Below are positions 48,767 through 60,400 of a stretch of DNA of 64,000 bases, piece after piece. The notes under the pieces were generated by a model. That model worked only from the letters and a program-made list of their open reading frames with translations. It was not told the DNA's origin and made no database searches. A program made the position numbers and the translations under genes. The stretch comes from Strongylocentrotus purpuratus (lineage: Eukaryota; Echinodermata; Echinoidea; Camarodonta; Strongylocentrotidae), in NCBI RefSeq assembly GCF_000002235.5, contig NW_022145609.1, positions 24,689,493 to 24,753,492 of the forward strand. Reading direction: 5' to 3'. The number at the start of each line of letters is the position of its first letter. The stretch's first letter is position 1.

Positions 48767-49006
48767 ATCCAATGCCTTCAATCAAGATTTCCTGGTTCGA
48801 ACCATCAAGTGAAGCTCGATTGATTGTCCTCGCCTTCTCATCACTCCAGTAAATCTTGTCGGTCCGGTAATCGTAGTCAATACCTGTAGGAGCTTTAACC
48901 CCGCTCAGTGGGATTTCGCGGATGTCCTCGCCGTGGAAGTCGAAGCCACTGTTCTCGCCCACAAAGATCTTGCTATTGATCAAGTCCGTTATAAAGATTT
49001 TGTCAG
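48767..49006 (-). CDS. YWTD propeller exon 1, blades 1-2 (copy B)
   Basis: 240 bp, phase 1 in and 1 out; acceptor CTACTCAG, donor GTGAGTGTGG. The 79 codons hold DKIFITD and KIYWSDEK, the YWTD signatures of blades 1 and 2 of an LDL-receptor-type beta-propeller, plus the inter-blade motif SLDGSNQEIL. It is the most upstream exon visible. It differs from its copy A partner at two bases, both changing residues (KDP in A becomes KAP here, and the split codon after GIG becomes Tyr). Confidence 0.85.
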
Positions 49007-50159
49007 CTGAGTAGAGAATATGAGTGATAACAATAACAACAAGAACAGTTATAATAATGATAAAAACAATAATTATAATGATGATGATGATTAAACTAAT
49101 AATAATGATAATATTCAGAAGAATGATAATATTAATATTAATAACACTGATATGATCATTTGGATGATAATGTGAATAGTAATAACAACAACATTAAAAA
49201 TGACAATGATCATCAACCTAAAGATTATGATGGTGCATGTCATGATGATGCTTCACTTTTACAAAGCGCACTTTTGTGACTTTAATGGCAATTTTTATTC
49301 ATTCGTACGAGGTTTCCAACATTAACAAAATACTGATATATAATGGGAAAGATACATACGGGGAATACAGAACAACAAAGTGCAAACATAAGGATACGTG
49401 AGAGAGAGAGAGAGAGAGAAAGGGCGAGCAAGAGAGAGAAGGGGAGAGAGAGGGAGCTCTCCAGCAGCAGTGAGCTTTTAATTTTGTCAGCTCTTTACAT
49501 TTTGTTTTAGCTTACTTTTCACTACTTACTACTTTATTTTTTTCTGTATTGTTAACCTTTATTCAGTGATGATATAGTTATTTGATATTTTAACCTATGT
49601 AACTTATTAATGTATTCTTTACTGCCATTTAATTATGTATACTTGATTTAAATTGTATGTTGAACTTGTACACAAGACAGGTGTCGACAGTCTTCGGACT
49701 GTTTGTTCTGGGTTGTTGATGTGATTTGATTTGATTTCAATAAATCCTATACAAATGTGAGATATATATATATATATACAGAGTCTTATAAGTCTATCAT
49801 TCTTACTTCTTAATCCTTACAGTCAAATCTCTGACCATTAACACGTTTCCTTCAAATGAAGAATAAAAATTAAAATATTATAATAAAATAAGTAGAAAAT
49901 ATTAAGGAGATACTTATTTTGTTTGGAGGCAACAGTTACCAGCCTTTCACCTTGTCACATTCCCTAATTGGGTACCTTTCTCATTCAAATTTTCTTTATT
50001 CAGGAGAGGTGGAGAAGTAATGGAGAAGACATGCAATATCACTACATGCCAAATTGATTGTCATTGTTGAATGATATACGTTTTGGCTGTGTGGATTTTC
50101 CTAAGACGTCTTATTGTTAATTCGAATCATATCCGAAGAGTATTTGGATTGCCACTGAC

Positions 50160-50345
50160 CCTGGGGAGTATTCTAGCCAGGCGTTACTTGACGCTTATAA
50201 AATGTTTGACCAACAATGACGGTCGCATCCTACCGGGTACCCATTTAACACCCGGGTGGAGAGTAGCAAGTGTAGGTTAATATCTTGCCTAAGGATATAA
50301 GTGCCATGTCGGAATTCGAAACACTGAGAGACAAGTCTTTTTTGC
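50160..50345 (-). mobile_element. tRNA-derived SINE
   Basis: Plus-strand landmarks ACCGGGTACCCATTTA, ACACCCGGGTGGAG, TTAATATCTTGCC, AAGTGCCATG and GGAATTCGAAAC (B-box complement) match the SINE at 12.05 kb. The rest of 49902-50552 holds only AT-rich sequence. Confidence 0.65.
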
Positions 50346-50552
50346 GTGACATCTCCCCCTGGTGCAGCACATGGACTTTGGTCTCGTTGACTTATTTTCT
50401 ACAGGTTCCTATGGGTGCCCTTTCTTTCCTTTTCAAAAAGTCTTATTCACTTGTATAAGTTCATACTCATAGGAGTCTTTAGATTACAAATAATGGCAGA
50501 TTGTGAGGAATGTAATGTAATATCTGAAAATGGGAATAATAATAATAATAAT

Positions 50553-51540
50553 AACTAGATTTTTAATTCGTCACTTTGACGAATAAGGTGGTCTGTTTTT
50601 GAACTTATGATAGATTTGAATATTTACTATATAGAGAAAGGGAGAAGTTATATAGACATGTAAACAATGATGATCATAATGATGACGATTAACATGATGA
50701 TGATCATGAAAGTAATGGTGATGATATGATGATGATGATGATAATGATAATGTAAGATGAAGGATATTAATGATAATGTTAATGATGATGATGATAATGA
50801 TGATGACGATGATGATGATGATAATGATAATGTTAGATGATAATATTAATGGTAATGTTGATGATTATGATGATAATGATGATGACGATGAAGATAATGA
50901 TCATGATGATGATCATGATCATGATGATCATGATGATGTTGATGATCATCATCATCAATAGACCATGATGACATCAGACTGAAAAAAATGAGAGAACATT
51001 TAGATAGTATATAGTCTCAGCTACAACATACTCAAAAATTAACAAAAATCAAGCCGAAATAACGGCGACATTGCTCGCAAAAGACATGAATGTAGAATCC
51101 AGATTTGAGAAAAAGTCATCTCCCATAAGGATTACACGCAAAAAGTAATGGATCAAGTGATAATAGGGTAATAATAAAGTAAATATGGTTGTTTATTATA
51201 TTATTTGCGATTCTACGTGTTCTAATATTCAAAGGAGATACAGTGAAAGGTCAAAAAGAAAAATGAGTGAAGAAAAAAAAATTGTTGGAGACACCCGAAC
51301 TCGAACCAGTGACCTCGAGGTCGGAAGTCAAGTGCGTTACCGATATACCAAAACATTTCCCATAGCGATTACACGTAAACGGAAAATGGAATTCTCAAAT
51401 CCCATTTTGCAAGTGAAATATGAGCATTATCCCAGCATCTGATTGAAAAATAAAGGGCACACTCGTGATAGCTTATTGTCTCAGCTACAACATACTCAAA
51501 GCTCAGCGTAAACAAAGATAAAACGACGGAGATATTGCTT
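50553..51540 (+). mobile_element. AACTAG-family unit, left arm of an inverted pair
   Basis: Head AATTCGTC-ACTTT-GACGAAT then AGGTGGTCTGTT; a long GAT microsatellite (50680-50960); tRNA-like module 51287-51361. It breaks at about 51540 into reversed sequence. Confidence 0.72.
51287..51361 (-). other. tRNA-like module 5
   Basis: 75 nt with B box GGTTCGAGTTC; acceptor 3' strand TGTCTCC. Confidence 0.6.
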
Positions 51541-52775
51541 TTATAAGGGCAATATAATGCAAATTTGATCAAAAACATGCCATTTTAAAAATCGAAATTG
51601 CTCTTCAGATAGTCTAATGACCCCAACTTTTATATCATGGTTAGAAAAAACATGAGTTGGAGATATGATTTCATGTCTCATTTGACCCTCAATTAACTCA
51701 TGACGTCATCCTAATGGCCTCCCAACTCAAAATTTCAATTTGCATATTATGACGTCAGCAGATTTCTGGAAAATTGATTGTATCTCTGTAAATATTGATC
51801 GATTTTCTTCCAAATTTTGATATGATCTAGCTGAGACAATTTTCTACAAATGCAGTTACCACAATTTTTGATTTTGACAAAGGTATCATGGCGTATTTTT
51901 GCGATTAAAGATGGCATGTCAATTTTTCACATTTTGCGTGTATTCTCTATGGGACATGACTTTTTCTCAAAACTGGATTCTACATCCTGTCTTTTGCGAG
52001 CAATATCTCCGTCGTTTTAGCTTTGTTTTCGCTGAGCTTCGAGTATGTTGTAGCTGAGACAATAAGCTATCACAAGTGTGCCCTTTATTTTTCGATCAGA
52101 TGCCGGGATCATGCTCATATCTCACTTGCAAAGTGGGATTTGATCATTCCATTTTCCGTTTACGTGTAATCTCTATGGGAAATGTTTTGGTATATCGGTA
52201 ACTCACTTGACTTCCGACCTCGAGGTCCCTGGTTCGAGTCCGGGCGTCTCCAACAATTTTTTTTCCACTTTTTTTTCTTTTTGACCTTTTAATGTACCAT
52301 CTCCTTTAAATATTAAAACACGTACAATCGCAAATAATGTAATAGACAACCATATTTACTTTATTATTACCCTATTATCACTTGATCCATTACTTTTTGC
52401 ATGTAATCCTTATGGGAGATGACTTTTTCTCAAATCTGGATTCTACATTCTTGTCTTTTGCGAGCAATATCGCCATTATTTCGGCTTGATTTTTGTTGAT
52501 TTTTGAGTATGTTGTAGCTGAGACTATACGCTATCTCAACGTCCCCTCATTTTTTAATCAGATGTCATCATGGTCTGTTGATGATCATCAACATCACCAT
52601 GATCATCATCATCGTCATCACCATTACTATCAAGATCATCATCATGATCATTATTCTTTACATGTCTATATAACTTCTCCCTTTTTCAATACAGTAAATA
52701 TTGAATTAAAGATGAGCATGAACATAGGAATTGAAGACAGACCACCTAATTCGTCCCCACGACGATTTAAATTTC
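51541..52775 (-). mobile_element. AACTAG-family unit, right arm of an inverted pair
   Basis: Reversed body with tRNA-like module on the plus strand (52177-52251) and head GACAGACCACCTAATTCGTC at about 52737-52758. The CTAGTT end is missing. Confidence 0.72.
52177..52251 (+). other. tRNA-like module 6
   Basis: 75 nt in plus orientation, the inverted partner of module 5. Followed by AACAATTTTTTTT. Confidence 0.62.
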
Positions 52776-53752
52776 ACCTATTGTTTTCGTCAGATTTTTC
52801 TTTCTTCTTTATTATTAGGTGGTCTGTTGAAAACAGATCACCTATTGTTTTTGTTCAAATTTTCTTTCTTCTTTACTATTTATTTATTTATTCTTTATTT
52901 TTATTGCTTCCCCATTTTTGTTCGTAGGATAACTCAAGATTGGTTGTGTTAATTTCTTTCAATTTTGACACAAACATAGGTCATTGTCATGAGACGTGAC
53001 AGGAACATTTTCAAGGTCATCAGGTCATCGTGACGTCATCCAGCGCCATTTTGTGGAATCACATTATCCATCATATCTTCTTGATGCATTTTAATTGACA
53101 CTGATTAATATGTTTGATATTGTATATTTATTTTCAATATGTAATACTGTTCTATTAATGTATTCATACCTAATTGTTTGTTTTATCTTTTTAATTGTAT
53201 ATACATGTTTTACAGGGCCTCATGGAAGACCAACTTTTCGTTGAATGGGCTACCCTGGTGAAATATAAATAAATAAAATAAAAAATAAATAAAATGCATA
53301 AACAAAGGTCATTCATATTCATATCACATATACTTCAGGTCAAGGGTCAACAGGTCATGTCATCAAAGGTCACATAAAGGTCATGACGTGCGCGTACGCG
53401 TGCGTCAAAATTTTAAAATGCTCAAAATCACTTAACTATTAAACGAGAGTACGAATCAGGTAATGTTAAGCATTTAAAAAAATTTCCGTCCGTACGTGTC
53501 CCCGCGCGCATTGCGCGCGCTCACAACGCGCGGAAAAGGTCAAATCGCTTATGCATCATGAAGATATGATGGATAACGTGATTTCACAAAATGACGTCTG
53601 GATGACGTCACGATAATCTAATGACCTTGAAAATGTTCCTGTCACGTCTCATGACAATGACCTATAACTGTGCCAAAATTAAAAGAAATTGATTAAACTG
53701 ATCTTCAGTTATCCTCTGAACAAAAAAGGGGGAGAAATAAAAATAAAGAATA
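52776..53752. mobile_element. Back-to-back AACTAG-family 3' ends
   Basis: A hairpin (52817-52843) and reversed 3' end up to about 53550, then a forward 3' end to 53752. AAAATGGCGCC-like and ATCATATCTTC blocks occur in both directions. A retroposed fragment interrupts the reversed part. Confidence 0.7.
53090..53293 (+). mobile_element. Short retroposed element with 6-bp target duplication
   Basis: 204 bp ending GGCTACCCTGGTGAAATATA then (AAATA)n, a LINE-type 3' end. Flanked by ATGCAT on both sides (53084-53089 and 53294-53299). Sister repeat units show the uninterrupted ATGCATAAGCAAAGG site. Confidence 0.8.
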
Positions 53753-55130
53753 AACTAGACTTTAATTCGTCACTTTGACGAATTAGGTGATACGTGCTAT
53801 TTTGTTATCATGAAAGTGTGCCGATGATGATCTAATGATAATGATCATAAATACGATAAAGACCATGATTAAGAGTGGTATAGCGCCCCCTTCAGGTATT
53901 CGATAGAGATTTTTAGAATCAGGATTTCAGAAAAAGTCGCCTAACACGCAAACTAAGAAAATTCTGACATGTCACCTTTAATTGAAATTTTCACTATGAT
54001 GATGTCATCGAAATGATAAATGATGTACGACAATATTGTAGATATTTTATTAGCTACACCGTATCAAAATTTGGGAGAACATAGAATACCAATAAGCTAG
54101 ATAGTGCTCAAAGATCAATGTCATAAAGATTCATGATGTAAACGAAATTCACCTTCCATAGGCATAACACGCAAATTAAGAAAATTCTGAAATGTGGCCT
54201 TTAATTGAATTTTGTACTATGATGACGTCAATGAAAAAAAAAGTAGTGTGTATTTATCCTGAGGGCAATTGCCTCAGCTACAAGATACCGAAATTTGGAA
54301 GAAAATCAGTCAATATTATGAGAAATACACTAAATTTTCCATAAATATAATGACGTCATAATATGCAATTTTGTAGTTTGACTTTCAAGGCCATTATGAT
54401 GACGTCAAGATGTATTTAATAGCCTAATAAGATACGAAATCATATCTCCGACTCATACTGTATCTAAATATGAAACAAAAATGGCGGTCCTTATTCATCC
54501 CGATGTACTTTTTATAGGCATGTTTTTGCCCATATATGCTATGTAATACATGACCTCGCGCGCGCAGATATTTATTTTGGACGGACGCTCATTCCGTTAT
54601 TAATAGTGATAAAGAGATGAACATGGTATCAAAATGCTTGGAAAAATGTGCCAAACATGATGACAGAGAAAATTTGGCGATTATATGTTGCAAAATGCCA
54701 GAACGCGCAAAAAATGCGCGCGCATGCGCGTTTGACTGATTGTTTGTCAAATGCTCCTTATGGCTTGAAACGTATGCAAAAAAAATTGGAAATGATTTGG
54801 AGCATTTTATTTTTTTGCGCGCACGTAAACGCGCGCACGAACGCGTACGCGCAGATTTGCGCACGTTTTTTGATCTGAAATTGACCGGAAGGATATTGAT
54901 CTTATTCATGATAAATATGAATGGAAAATTACTTTCCGTTATGAAGATATGATCATAAGTTGAATTTTACAAAATGGCGCCTGGATGACGTCACGATAAT
55001 TTTGAGTCTTTGAAAAGTCATGCAGTTCTAAGTTAGACTAAGATCTATCATCATTCAAAGTTTCATGACAATGGCTTTTGCCATTCTTGAGATATCCTGC
55101 GAACAAAATTGAGGAAGAATAATAAAAATA
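53753..55130 (+). mobile_element. AACTAG-family unit (ATACGT type)
   Basis: Head AATTCGTC-ACTTT-GACGAATT, AGGTGATACGT. Shares TAGCGCCCCCTTC with the truncated unit at 20260. CG block 54710-54870; AAAATGGCGCC near 54971. No tRNA-like module. Confidence 0.74.
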
Positions 55131-57161
55131 AACTAGACTTTAATTCGTCACTTTGACGAATTAGGTGATACGTATGCTAATGGTTTACATAATAAAGAAT
55201 GCATTACACGATATCATATTATTTCATGAAATGCTTCATCCATTAAGATCTATCCATATGTCAAGTTTAAATTGTGTCCCCTTGATCATTATGGATCTAG
55301 GGAAGATAGATTGAAAAAATATGACCATTGACCCTGCGCAGTAACCAGTTACACCTTTGACTCTAATTTACATCATGAAGATAACATTTTGACGATTTTA
55401 TCTTATTCAATGAAATGAAAATGTAATTGATAAATGATTATCATCATTATGATAATGATGATCATGATGATCATGATGAAGATCATAATCATGAGCGGGA
55501 TCCTGACATCTTATTGACAAAATGAGGGGTGATTTAAATAGCACATAGTCTTAGCTACAGCATACTCAAAAATCAACAAAATCCAAGCAGAAATAACGGC
55601 GATATTGCTCGCAAAGACAGGAATGTAGAATCCAGATTTGAGAAAAAATTATCTCCCACAGGGATTACACGCAAAAAGTAATGGATTAAGTGAAAATAGG
55701 GAAACAATAAAGTAAATAGGGTTGTTTATTACATTATTTGCGATTCTACGTGTTCGAATAATTAAAGGAGATGGTACAGTGAAAGGTCAACAAGAAAAAA
55801 AAAGTTCAGAATTTTTTTGGGGGAGACACCCGGACTCGAACCCGGGATCTCAAGGTCGGAAGTCAAGTGCGTTACCGATATACCAAAACATTTCCCATAG
55901 CGATTACACGTAAACGAAAATGGAATTCTAAAATCCCACTTTGCAAGTAAAGTATGAGCATGATCCCGGCATATGATCGAAAAATGAAGTACACATTGGA
56001 GATAGCTCATTGTCTCAGCTACAACATACTCGAAGCTCATCGAAAAAAAATGTCAAAACAACGGAGATGTTGCTCGCGAAAGACGGAAATGTAGAATGCA
56101 GTTTTGAGAAATAGTCATGTCCCATAGACAATACACGCAAAATGTGAAAAATTGACATGCCTCCTTTAATTGCAAAAATACGCCATGATACCTTTGTCAA
56201 ACAGGAAAATTGTGTACACTATATTTGTAGGAAATTATCTCAGCTACAACATATCAAAATTTTGAAGAAAAACAATTGATATTTTCAGAGATACAATCAA
56301 TTTTCCAAAAATATGCAAACGTCATAATATGCAAATTTAAATTTTGAGTTCGGAGGCCATTATGATGACATCATGAGTTAATTGAGGATCAAATGAGACA
56401 TGAAATCATATCTCCAACTCATGATCTATCAACATATGAAAACATATTGGGAGTTCATATCTATTCTGAAGAGTTACAATGAATTTTGTATAGGTATGTT
56501 TTTGCCCATATATTGTGGATAAAGATAACGCAGATCCGCGCGCGCTGTCAACTTTGACGGACGCTCATTGCGTTATTAAAAGGTGAACAAATTATCAAAA
56601 TGCTTGGAAAAATGTACCAAATACGCTGAAATAAAAAAAATTTGGCAATTCTATGTTACAAAATGCTAGTGCGCACAAAAAACGCGCGCGCATGCGCGTG
56701 TGCATGATTTTTTGTCAAATGCTTCATATGGCCTGAAACGTATGCAAAAAAAAATTGAGATGATTTAGAGCATTTTTAATTTTTGCGCGCGCGTAAACGC
56801 GCGGACGAACGCGCCCGCGCGCATTTGCGCACGTTTATTGACCTGAAATTGACCGGACGAATATTGATCTTATTCATGATAAATATGAATGAAAAATTAC
56901 TTTCCGTTATGAAGATATGATCATAAGTTGATTTTCACAAAATGGCGCCTAGATGACGTCATAATGACTTTGAGTCTTTGAAAAGTCACGCAGTTCTAAG
57001 TTAGACTACGATCTATCATCATGGCAAGTTTCATGATAATGGCTTTATTCAGTCTTGAGATATCCTGCGAACAAATTCGAGGAAGAATAATAATAAATAA
57101 ATAAATAATAATAAAAATCTTGACGAAATCAAAAGGTGATACGTCTACGTACGTATCACCT
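55131..57161 (+). mobile_element. AACTAG-family long unit (ATACGT type)
   Basis: About 2.03 kb. tRNA-like module 55822-55896; CG blocks 56675-56835; AAAATGGCGCC near 56940. It ends in the hairpin 57134-57161, whose right arm ACGTATCACCT is the complement of the head motif. Confidence 0.77.
55822..55896 (-). other. tRNA-like module 7
   Basis: 75 nt; T arm CCCGGGTTCGAGTCCGGG gives a longer stem than in the sisters. Followed by a T run. Confidence 0.62.
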
Positions 57162-58424
57162 AACTAGATTTGTAATACTTGTTTGGAACATGTATAGGTG
57201 GGCTGATCCAACAAAAAATTGAGACAAAATAAAGGGTACATTTGAAATAGCTTTTTGTCTCAGCTACAACATATTCGGAGTTCAGCGTAAATGAAGCTAA
57301 CACGACGTAGATATTGCTCGCGAAAGACGGGAATGTAGAATCAAGTTTTGAGAAAAAGTCATGTCCCATAGAGAATACACGCAAAATGTGAAAAAATTGG
57401 CATGCCTCCTTTAATCGCAAAAATACGCCATGATGCCTTTGTCAAAATGAAAAATTGTGACAATTGGATTTGTAGAGAATTGTCTCAGCTAGAACATATC
57501 AAAATTTTGAAGAAAATTAATCAATTTTTAGAAAGATACAATCAATTTTCCAAAAAAATGCTGACGTCATAATAGGCAAATTGAAATTTTGAGTTCGGAG
57601 GCCATTATGATGACGTCATGAGTTAATTGAGGGTCAAATGAGACATGAAATCATATCTCTGATTTATACTCGCTCAAAATATGAAAAAAAATTGGGGTCA
57701 CCTTGCATCCTAAAGAGCTATAATGGATTTTGCATAGGCATGTTTTTGCCCATATATGCTATGTATTACAAGAGCTCGCGCGCATTGAAATTTATGTTAA
57801 ACGGTCGATTATTCAATTATTTATAGTCATAAAGAGACAAACATGGTATCAATTTGTTTGTAAGAATATGTGGAATATTATGAAAGAAAAAAAATGTCGA
57901 TTCTATGGTGTCTAATAGTTTTACGCGCGAAAACGCGCGCGCATGCGCGTGTGCGCGATTTTTTAAAAAATGCTTAGAATGGCCTAAAACGTATGCAAAA
58001 TGATTTTGAGACGATTTTGAGCATTTCAAAATTTTGCGCGCGCATTGACGCGCGGACGTACGCGCACGCGCGCGTTATTTGACCTGAAATTGACCGGACG
58101 GATATTGACCCTGATCATGATAAATATGAATCAGAAATACCTTTTGGTTATGAAGATATGATCAGGAGTTGATTTTCGTAAAATTTTACAAAATGGCGCC
58201 TAGATGACGTCATCAGTGAAGGACAATGTTGAAAACGTTATTGTGCTTTGTACATATGCCTTTACATATGTGTGCCAAATTTCAAGGCATTTGATTGAGC
58301 CATTTTGAAGTTATCTTGCTAACAAAAAAGTGGTTAGAAATAAAAAAAATATTTAATAAATAAATAAAGGCAATTCTAACGAAATTATAAGGTGGTCTGT
58401 ACGATATACAGCCCACCTGATAAT
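57162..58424 (+). mobile_element. AACTAG-family unit (TACTTG type)
   Basis: Head ATACTTGTTTGGAACATGTAT then AGGTGGGCTG. Its terminal hairpin (58390-58418) has right arm CAGCCCACCT, the exact complement of the head motif, while the left arm reads GGTCTG. Confidence 0.77.
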
Positions 58425-60400
58425 AACTAGACTTTAATTCGTCACTTAGACGAATTAGGTGATACGTATGATAATGGTTTACATAACGAATAAGGCATTA
58501 CACGATACATTATTTTGTAAAATGCTTCTCCCATTTATATGCTTCTCCCATTATGATCTATTCATATGTCAAGATTAAATTGTGTCTCCTTGATCATCAT
58601 GGATCTAGGGAAGATAGATTGAAACAATATATGACCTTTGACCCTGTGCAGTAACCAGTTACACATTTGACTCTAATTTACATCATGAAGAACACCTTTT
58701 GACGATTTTATCTTATTCAAAGAAATGAAAATGTAATTGATAAATGATTATCATCATTATGATAATGATGATCATGATGATCATAATCATGATTATGAGC
58801 GCGATCATGACATCTTATTGAAAAAATGAGGGTTGATTTAGATAGCATATAGTCTCAGCTACAACATACTCAAAAATCAACAAAATCCTAGCAGAAATAA
58901 CGGCGATATTGCTAGCAAAAGACAGGAATGTAGACTCCAGATTTGAGAAAAAGTCATCTCCCGTAGGGATTACACGCAAAAAGTAATGGATAAAGTGAAA
59001 ATAGGGTAATAATAAAGTAAAAAGGGTTATTTATGACATTATTTGCGATTCTACGTGTTTAAATAATCAAAGGAGATGGTACAGTGAAGGTCAAAAAGAA
59101 ACAAAAGTGAAGCAAAAAATTGTTGGAGACACCCGGACTCGAACCAGGGATCTCGAGGTTGGAAGTCAAGTGCGTTACCGATATACCAAAACATCTCCCA
59201 TAGCAATTACACGTAAACGGGAAATGGAATTCTGAAATCCTACTTTGCAAGTGAAATATGAGCATGATCCCGGCATCTAATCGAAAAATAAAGGGCACAG
59301 TGGTGATAGCTCATTGTCTCAGCTACAACATATCCGAAGCTTAGCGAAAACGAAGCTAAAACAACGGAGATTTTGCTCGCGAAAGACAGGAGTGTAGAAT
59401 CCAGTTTTGAGAAAAAGTCATGTCCCATAGAGAATACACGCAAAATGTGAAAAATTGACATGCCTCCTTTAATCGCAAAAATACACCATGATACTTTTGT
59501 CAAAAATAAAAATTGTGAATACTGCATTTGTAGAAAATTGTCTCAGCTAGAACATATCAAACTTTGAAAGAAAATTGATTGAAATTTACAGAGATACAAT
59601 CAATTTTCCAAAAATATGCTGACGTCATAATATGCAAATTGAAATTTTGAGTTTGGAGGCCATTATGATGACGTCATGAGTTAATTGAGGATCAAATGAG
59701 ACATGAAATCATATCTCCGACTCATAATTTATCCAAATATGAAAAAATATTAGGAGTTTCTATCTATTCTGAAGAGTTACAATTAATTTTATATAGGCAT
59801 GTTATTGCCTATGTATTGTGGATAAAGAAAACGCAAATCCGCGCGTGCTGTCAACTTTGACGGACGCTCATTGCGTTAATAAAAGGTGAACAAATAATCA
59901 AAATGCTTGGAAAAATGTACCAAATATGATGACAGAAAAAAATCGGCGATTCTATCTTGCAAAATGCCAGTACGCGCGAAAACGCGCGCGCATGCGCGTG
60001 TGCGTAAATTTTTTATCAAATGCTCCATATGGCCTGAAACGTATGTAAAAAAAATTTGGGATGATTTGGAGCATTTAAAAAAATTTCGCGCGCGTAAACG
60101 CGCGGACAAATGCGTACGCGCATTTTTGCGCTCATTTTTTGACCTGAAATTGACCGGACGGATATTGATCTTATTCATGATAAATATGAATGAAAAATTA
60201 CTTTTCGTTATGAAGATATGATCATAAGTTGATTTTCACAAAATGGCGCCTGGATGACGTCACGATAATTTTGAGTCTTTGAAAAGTCACGCAGTTCTAA
60301 GTTAGACTAAGATCTATCATCATTGAAAGTTTCATGACAATGGCTTTATTCAATCTTGAGATATCCTGCGAACAAAATCGAGGAAGAATAATAAATAATA
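58425..60400 (+). mobile_element. AACTAG-family tandem unit a (ATACGT type)
   Basis: About 1.98 kb, first of three near-identical head-to-tail units. tRNA-like module 59125-59199; paired TGACGTCA near 59622 and 59668; CG blocks 59970-60130. Confidence 0.8.
59125..59199 (-). other. tRNA-like module 8
   Basis: 75 nt; acceptor GGAGATG/TGTCTCC pairs at all seven positions counting G-T. T arm paired. The anticodon stem is poor. Confidence 0.66.

Larger units (their letters stand above)
270..49006 (-). other. Gene model: mosaic extracellular YWTD/EGF/Sushi/CUB/LDLa/FZ/trypsin protein, partial at both ends
   Basis: Twenty-five exon candidates on the minus strand join with compatible phases into one reading frame. 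Domain order is [six-bladed YWTD propeller - EGF - Sushi] twice, then CUB - LDLa - Frizzled - trypsin - CUB - CUB - EGF repeats. Every part is an extracellular module, so a secreted or membrane-anchored protease is likely. FZ + LDLa + trypsin recalls corin, and YWTD + EGF recalls LDL-receptor relatives or nidogen, but I know no family with this whole order. The start codon, signal peptide and any transmembrane segment lie outside the window. The joining is inferred from splice sites and phase; two or more separate genes remain possible, above all between the Sushi exon at 21.5 kb and the CUB exon at 12.5 kb, which are 9 kb apart across repeats. Confidence 0.65.
38328..49901. repeat. Segmental duplication, copy B (interrupted)
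   Basis: Same content as copy A but split by a 4.5 kb repeat insertion (38843-43333). It has 606 bp (44011-44615) absent from A and lacks a ~230-bp G-run element present in A (21936-22160). An assembly artefact (two haplotypes placed in series) would look similar and cannot be excluded. Confidence 0.9.

Noticed and set aside
13052-52927. His-, Met- and Asp-rich open frames (e.g. 13052-13264, 36587-36847, 41480-41768, 50770-50961)
   Set aside because: They are translations of GAT/CAT microsatellites.
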